Positions 61,050 to 64,000 of a DNA stretch of 64,000 bases are shown one piece after another. Source of the DNA: a virus; the IMG/VR virus record IMGVR_UViG_3300046009_009315, positions 20,643-84,642 of that record. One strand, 5' to 3'. Numbering within the stretch: position 1 is the stretch's first letter; each line of letters begins with the position of its first letter. The position numbers were made by a program, and so were the translations under genes. The notes beneath the pieces were generated by a model that was given only the letters and a program-made list of their open reading frames with translations, made no database searches and had not been told where the DNA came from.

Positions 61050-64000
61050 ATGGCTCGCGCTAGTAAAAGATCGTTTGTTAGTAGAATAGTTTCAAAAGTA
61101 ACTGAAATTAAAAATATTCTTGCGGAAGTTGCTGCTTTAACAGCAGAAAAAACTAATTTACAATCAGACCCAGTAACTAACGCTCAAGTCATAACAGAAA
61201 AAACGCAGAGAATAGAATTAAAAACAAAAAAAATAGAAAATAAAGTTAAAAGATCAGAAGAAAAAGTAAATGTTATTGTTGTAAAAAAAATTGAAGAAAA
61301 AATTACAGCTTCTTTAATTGCGCCTTCAGATGAAGATTATGAACCAGTAAGTTCATTAGACAATAAACAAATTTCTTTTAATAATTCAATATATTATAAT
61401 TTTGATGAGAATATAGATAGTATGTCTTACTTTTTTGGTCCTAATGTTGTTAATAGTTATTTTAATAATAGATTTATAATTTTCAAAGGACAAAATGCTA
61501 TAGATTATTTAAGAATCTCAAGTCAATTAGAAAATACCACAGATTCAAGAGGATATTATAAAACCTATACTTCTAATGGAATTACAATTGGTGGAGAATA
61601 TAGAAAAAATTATATTAAATATAAAAGAAATGATATTTGGATTTTATATGATAATCTTAATGATATAGTCTATTACAATAATTATACTGGTAATAATTTC
61701 CCAACAAAAAAATGGTATCGTCCAGATATTTTATATAAGACATCAATAGAATTAAAAGTAAAAACAATTGAAAACAGTGGCGGTTCTGGCGGTTCTGGCG
61801 ATAGTGGAGGTTCTGGAAGCGTATCTAATAGCAGTTCTAGAAGTGGTTCTGGAAGTGGTTCTGGTAGCGGTTCTGGAAGTGGTACTTTAGCAGTAGGAAT
61901 GGGATCACTAAATAATGCTATTGATGCAACAAGAAGAGTTGCTGTTTCTTATAATAATGATGCTGGCTTAGGATCATTATTAGAAATGATTTATGGCGAT
62001 TATACAAGAAACGCAAGTAAACGAGCAATAGATATTGGTCATTTATTTGTTACCAGAAATAATGATGTAGTAGCAATTAACAGCAAACCAAGATCATTAG
62101 GCGGCGGAATCGGTTATGCTGGCGCTATATCTTTTTATAAAAATAACGACGGACTAGTTCCTGCCGCGGCGATATCTTATTCTCTTGAGCAAGCTTCTCT
62201 TTTTGCTAATATATCAGTTGCAAGCATTACAAATAATTATGGTGCAGGAGCAGGTTATGATATTTATCTTGTTAAAAATTCGCAACAGGTTTTGACTTCT
62301 CGTGGGCCTTCAATAGGTAGAAATTCATTAAAAATCTTAAATGATAATACATCTACACAAACTAATGCTTTTTTTGAAGTATTTAGTAATGGTAAGGTTT
62401 TTAGATCAAAGATAACTAATTCAGATGATTATGGATGGCACTATGGAAATTCTGATATTGATATCACACATGAGACAAGAAGGGTTTTGTATGCTGAAAA
62501 TGTTCATAATGGTTTATTTTTCGCAGAAGGTCCAATAGCTTGTTATGTAGAAAATGTAAACGATTTACCAGTTATAAATGTTATAGATCCTTCTAGACTA
62601 TCTTTAAAGAAAATTACAATGCCAGCAGACCTTCTTATATATATAACAATAAATAATATTAAAAAAATTATTATTAAAAATTTAGATGGCGGGATATATG
62701 ATATAGCCGTATCTATTGCACAAGAAGAAGGACAACCAAATCTATTTTATGGAAGGTTAGATTTAAATTCTAATGGCGAGCAACAAACAATAGCTTTTAC
62801 TAGTTATAGTGTAACTGCTGCAAATGATATAACATATAATTTTTCTGCAAATAATATTTACGCAGTTACAAAAAATTATCAAGTTTTCGCTGTTCGAGTA
62901 AATATTGGCCAACAACCAGTTGCATCAAATGTGAAATTGATTGCAAATAGTATAGGTATTAAATACATACCAAGCGAAGACAGCTCTGGATCAGGCTCTG
63001 GATCAGGCTCTGGATCATATGGAATCTCTATTGGAGAAAGTTTATTAGATGAATTTTTATTAGGACCATTATTTGGACCTCTAGATATTACAAATTCAAT
63101 CAAAAGTGTTCAAACAGTGAATGAAAATATAATACTATACGTTAACCAAGGACATGGAGCACCAATCTTACTAATTAATAAAACCTTAGAAAAATATATA
63201 ATTGATCCACAATTTAATAGCATTCAATCTGCGGGAGAAAATGTTTATACCAAACAAATCGATTATAATAGTTATAATTTACCAATAACTGGATGGCTTG
63301 ATGCTCAAAATAATCCTGTAGAATTTTCACTAACAGCAACTCCAGTAGAAGAATGGATAGTTATGTTTGGTACAGCTAATGGTTGGTATAATAATGCTTA
63401 TTGGATAAATAATGTTAAAACAACATTAACTCAAAATGGTACTGGAACTGTGAATGATTATGGCGTATTAGTAGAAAATAATGGAATTACAATAACTTCA
63501 TATTTTGGTAATGAAACACAGCTTACTATACCAAGCGAAATTTTAGGATTGCCTGTAAAAAGAATTCGCGAAAACGCTTTTAAGGACAAAATGAATATTA
63601 CTAGTATTACTATACCAAATTCTGTAACAACCATTGAAAGCTATGCATTCAGAGGTTGCCAGAATTTAATTAGTATAGTTCTCCCAAATTCTATAACAAG
63701 TATTGGAAACGGTGCGTTCGAATATTGTTATGATTTGACAAATATAACTATACCAAATTCTGTAACAAGTATTGGAAACGCTGCGTTCGCTCGTTGCACT
63801 AGTTTAACTACTATAAATATTCCAAATTCTGTAACAAGTATTGGAGACATTGCGTTCTATGATTGCAGCGGCTTAACTAGTGTTACTATCCCAAATTCTG
63901 TAACAACTATTGGAAATGGTGCGTTCTATGGTTGCACTGGTTTAACTAGTATCACTATCCCAAATTCTGTAACAAGTATTGGAGATATTGCATTTCTTTT
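61050..64000 (+). CDS. Long tail fibre/adhesin with BspA-type leucine-rich repeats (partial)
   Basis: One open frame of at least 983 codons running off the window, with GGAG 5-6 nt before the ATG. Basic, coiled-coil N-terminus; (Gly-Ser)n linker at about residues 243-278 and a second one (SGSGSGSGS) at about 647-657; mixed beta domains; then from about residue 827 tandem 23-residue repeats of the form ITIPNSVTSIGxxAFxxCxxL, as in BspA/LRR_5 surface proteins. The repeats are nearly identical at DNA level (69-bp period). A receptor-binding adhesin is likely. Confidence 0.85.
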   Translation, partial: MARASKRSFVSRIVSKVTEIKNILAEVAALTAEKTNLQSDPVTNAQVITEKTQRIELKTKKIENKVKRSEEKVNVIVVKKIEEKITASLIAPSDEDYEPVSSLDNKQISFNNSIYYNFDENIDSMSYFFGPNVVNSYFNNRFIIFKGQNAIDYLRISSQLENTTDSRGYYKTYTSNGITIGGEYRKNYIKYKRNDIWILYDNLNDIVYYNNYTGNNFPTKKWYRPDILYKTSIELKVKTIENSGGSGGSGDSGGSGSVSNSSSRSGSGSGSGSGSGSGTLAVGMGSLNNAIDATRRVAVSYNNDAGLGSLLEMIYGDYTRNASKRAIDIGHLFVTRNNDVVAINSKPRSLGGGIGYAGAISFYKNNDGLVPAAAISYSLEQASLFANISVASITNNYGAGAGYDIYLVKNSQQVLTSRGPSIGRNSLKILNDNTSTQTNAFFEVFSNGKVFRSKITNSDDYGWHYGNSDIDITHETRRVLYAENVHNGLFFAEGPIACYVENVNDLPVINVIDPSRLSLKKITMPADLLIYITINNIKKIIIKNLDGGIYDIAVSIAQEEGQPNLFYGRLDLNSNGEQQTIAFTSYSVTAANDITYNFSANNIYAVTKNYQVFAVRVNIGQQPVASNVKLIANSIGIKYIPSEDSSGSGSGSGSGSYGISIGESLLDEFLLGPLFGPLDITNSIKSVQTVNENIILYVNQGHGAPILLINKTLEKYIIDPQFNSIQSAGENVYTKQIDYNSYNLPITGWLDAQNNPVEFSLTATPVEEWIVMFGTANGWYNNAYWINNVKTTLTQNGTGTVNDYGVLVENNGITITSYFGNETQLTIPSEILGLPVKRIRENAFKDKMNITSITIPNSVTTIESYAFRGCQNLISIVLPNSITSIGNGAFEYCYDLTNITIPNSVTSIGNAAFARCTSLTTINIPNSVTSIGDIAFYDCSGLTSVTIPNSVTTIGNGAFYGCTGLTSITIPNSVTSIGDIAFL
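61778..61885 (+). repeat. Gly-Ser-rich coding repeat
   Basis: Repeated GGTTCTGG(A/C)AGT-type hexamers encode a (GS)n linker inside the long fibre gene. A shorter GGATCAGGCTCT run lies at 62988-63020. Confidence 0.75.
63600..64000 (+). repeat. 69-bp tandem repeats of the LRR region
   Basis: Core CCAAATTCTGTAACAAGTAT recurs every 69 bp with small changes (near 63616, 63685, 63754, 63823, 63892, 63961). The array continues past the window. Confidence 0.88.

Noticed and set aside
62879-63103. Minus-strand ORF of 74 codons
   Set aside because: Antisense shadow of the long fibre gene, produced by the Gly-Ser repeat.

Overview
This window is part of a large double-stranded DNA tailed phage with a T4-like, jumbo-type gene set. 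The evidence is PhoH, rIIA/rIIB-like proteins, NrdA/NrdB, dNMP kinase, dCMP deaminase, a phage sigma factor, UvsE, an ATP-dependent ligase, tRNAs, a tmRNA and long fibre proteins. No capsid, terminase or DNA polymerase gene is visible, so this is only part of the genome. The host cannot be named. The promoters are sigma70-like and two lipoproteins have lipoboxes, which suits a Gram-negative host, but this is weak inference.

Layout. 1-2.7 kb: late-type genes, including the end of phoH. 2.7-3.05 kb: a divergent control region with GGGGGTATA motifs. 3.05-14 kb: a gene-cassette island, visibly richer in G+C, with genes on both strands, most of the tRNAs, many single genes with their own promoters, an endolysin-like hydrolase, ArdC, GP88 and DUF932 proteins. 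These cassettes are separated by a roughly 75-bp bipartite palindromic repeat seen nowhere else in the window. 14-44 kb: an AT-rich, almost purely minus-strand early/middle region of small overlapping genes. It includes MazG, a 3D-domain protein, a deaminase, a sulfotransferase, a RuvB-like ATPase, rIIB-rIIA, DNA ligase, a metallophosphoesterase and UvsE. 44-49 kb: purine genes (PurA/PurZ-like, IMPDH/GMP reductase-like) and a dCMP deaminase. 49-56 kb: plus-strand dNMP kinase, sigma factor, glycosyltransferase and NrdA-NrdB. 56-59 kb: a structured RNA, a tmRNA and two HNH endonucleases. 59-64 kb: three virion or fibre proteins, the last continuing past the window end with BspA-type leucine-rich repeats.

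Regulation is unusually legible. About 24 operons start with TTGACA-like -35, mostly 16 nt, a TATAAT-like -10, then only 6-7 nt to the start codon, which predicts leaderless mRNAs. Downstream genes in the same operons instead carry Shine-Dalgarno sequences. A second group of genes, including the fibre, nrdA, dNMP kinase and phoH genes, has no -35 but a TGTAAATA/TGTAATATA box close to the start codon. This resembles T4 late promoters and could be read by the sigma factor encoded at 49.8-50.4 kb.

The metabolic genes fit together. GMP reductase/IMPDH-like plus PurA/PurZ-like enzymes, two deaminases, MazG, dNMP kinase and ribonucleotide reductase could convert host G and C nucleotides into the A and T pools an AT-rich phage needs. 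Alternatively, the PurZ-like enzyme could make 2-aminoadenine. Three further structured RNA candidates (16.3-16.6, 19.5-19.6 and 56.8-57.1 kb) are not recognised.
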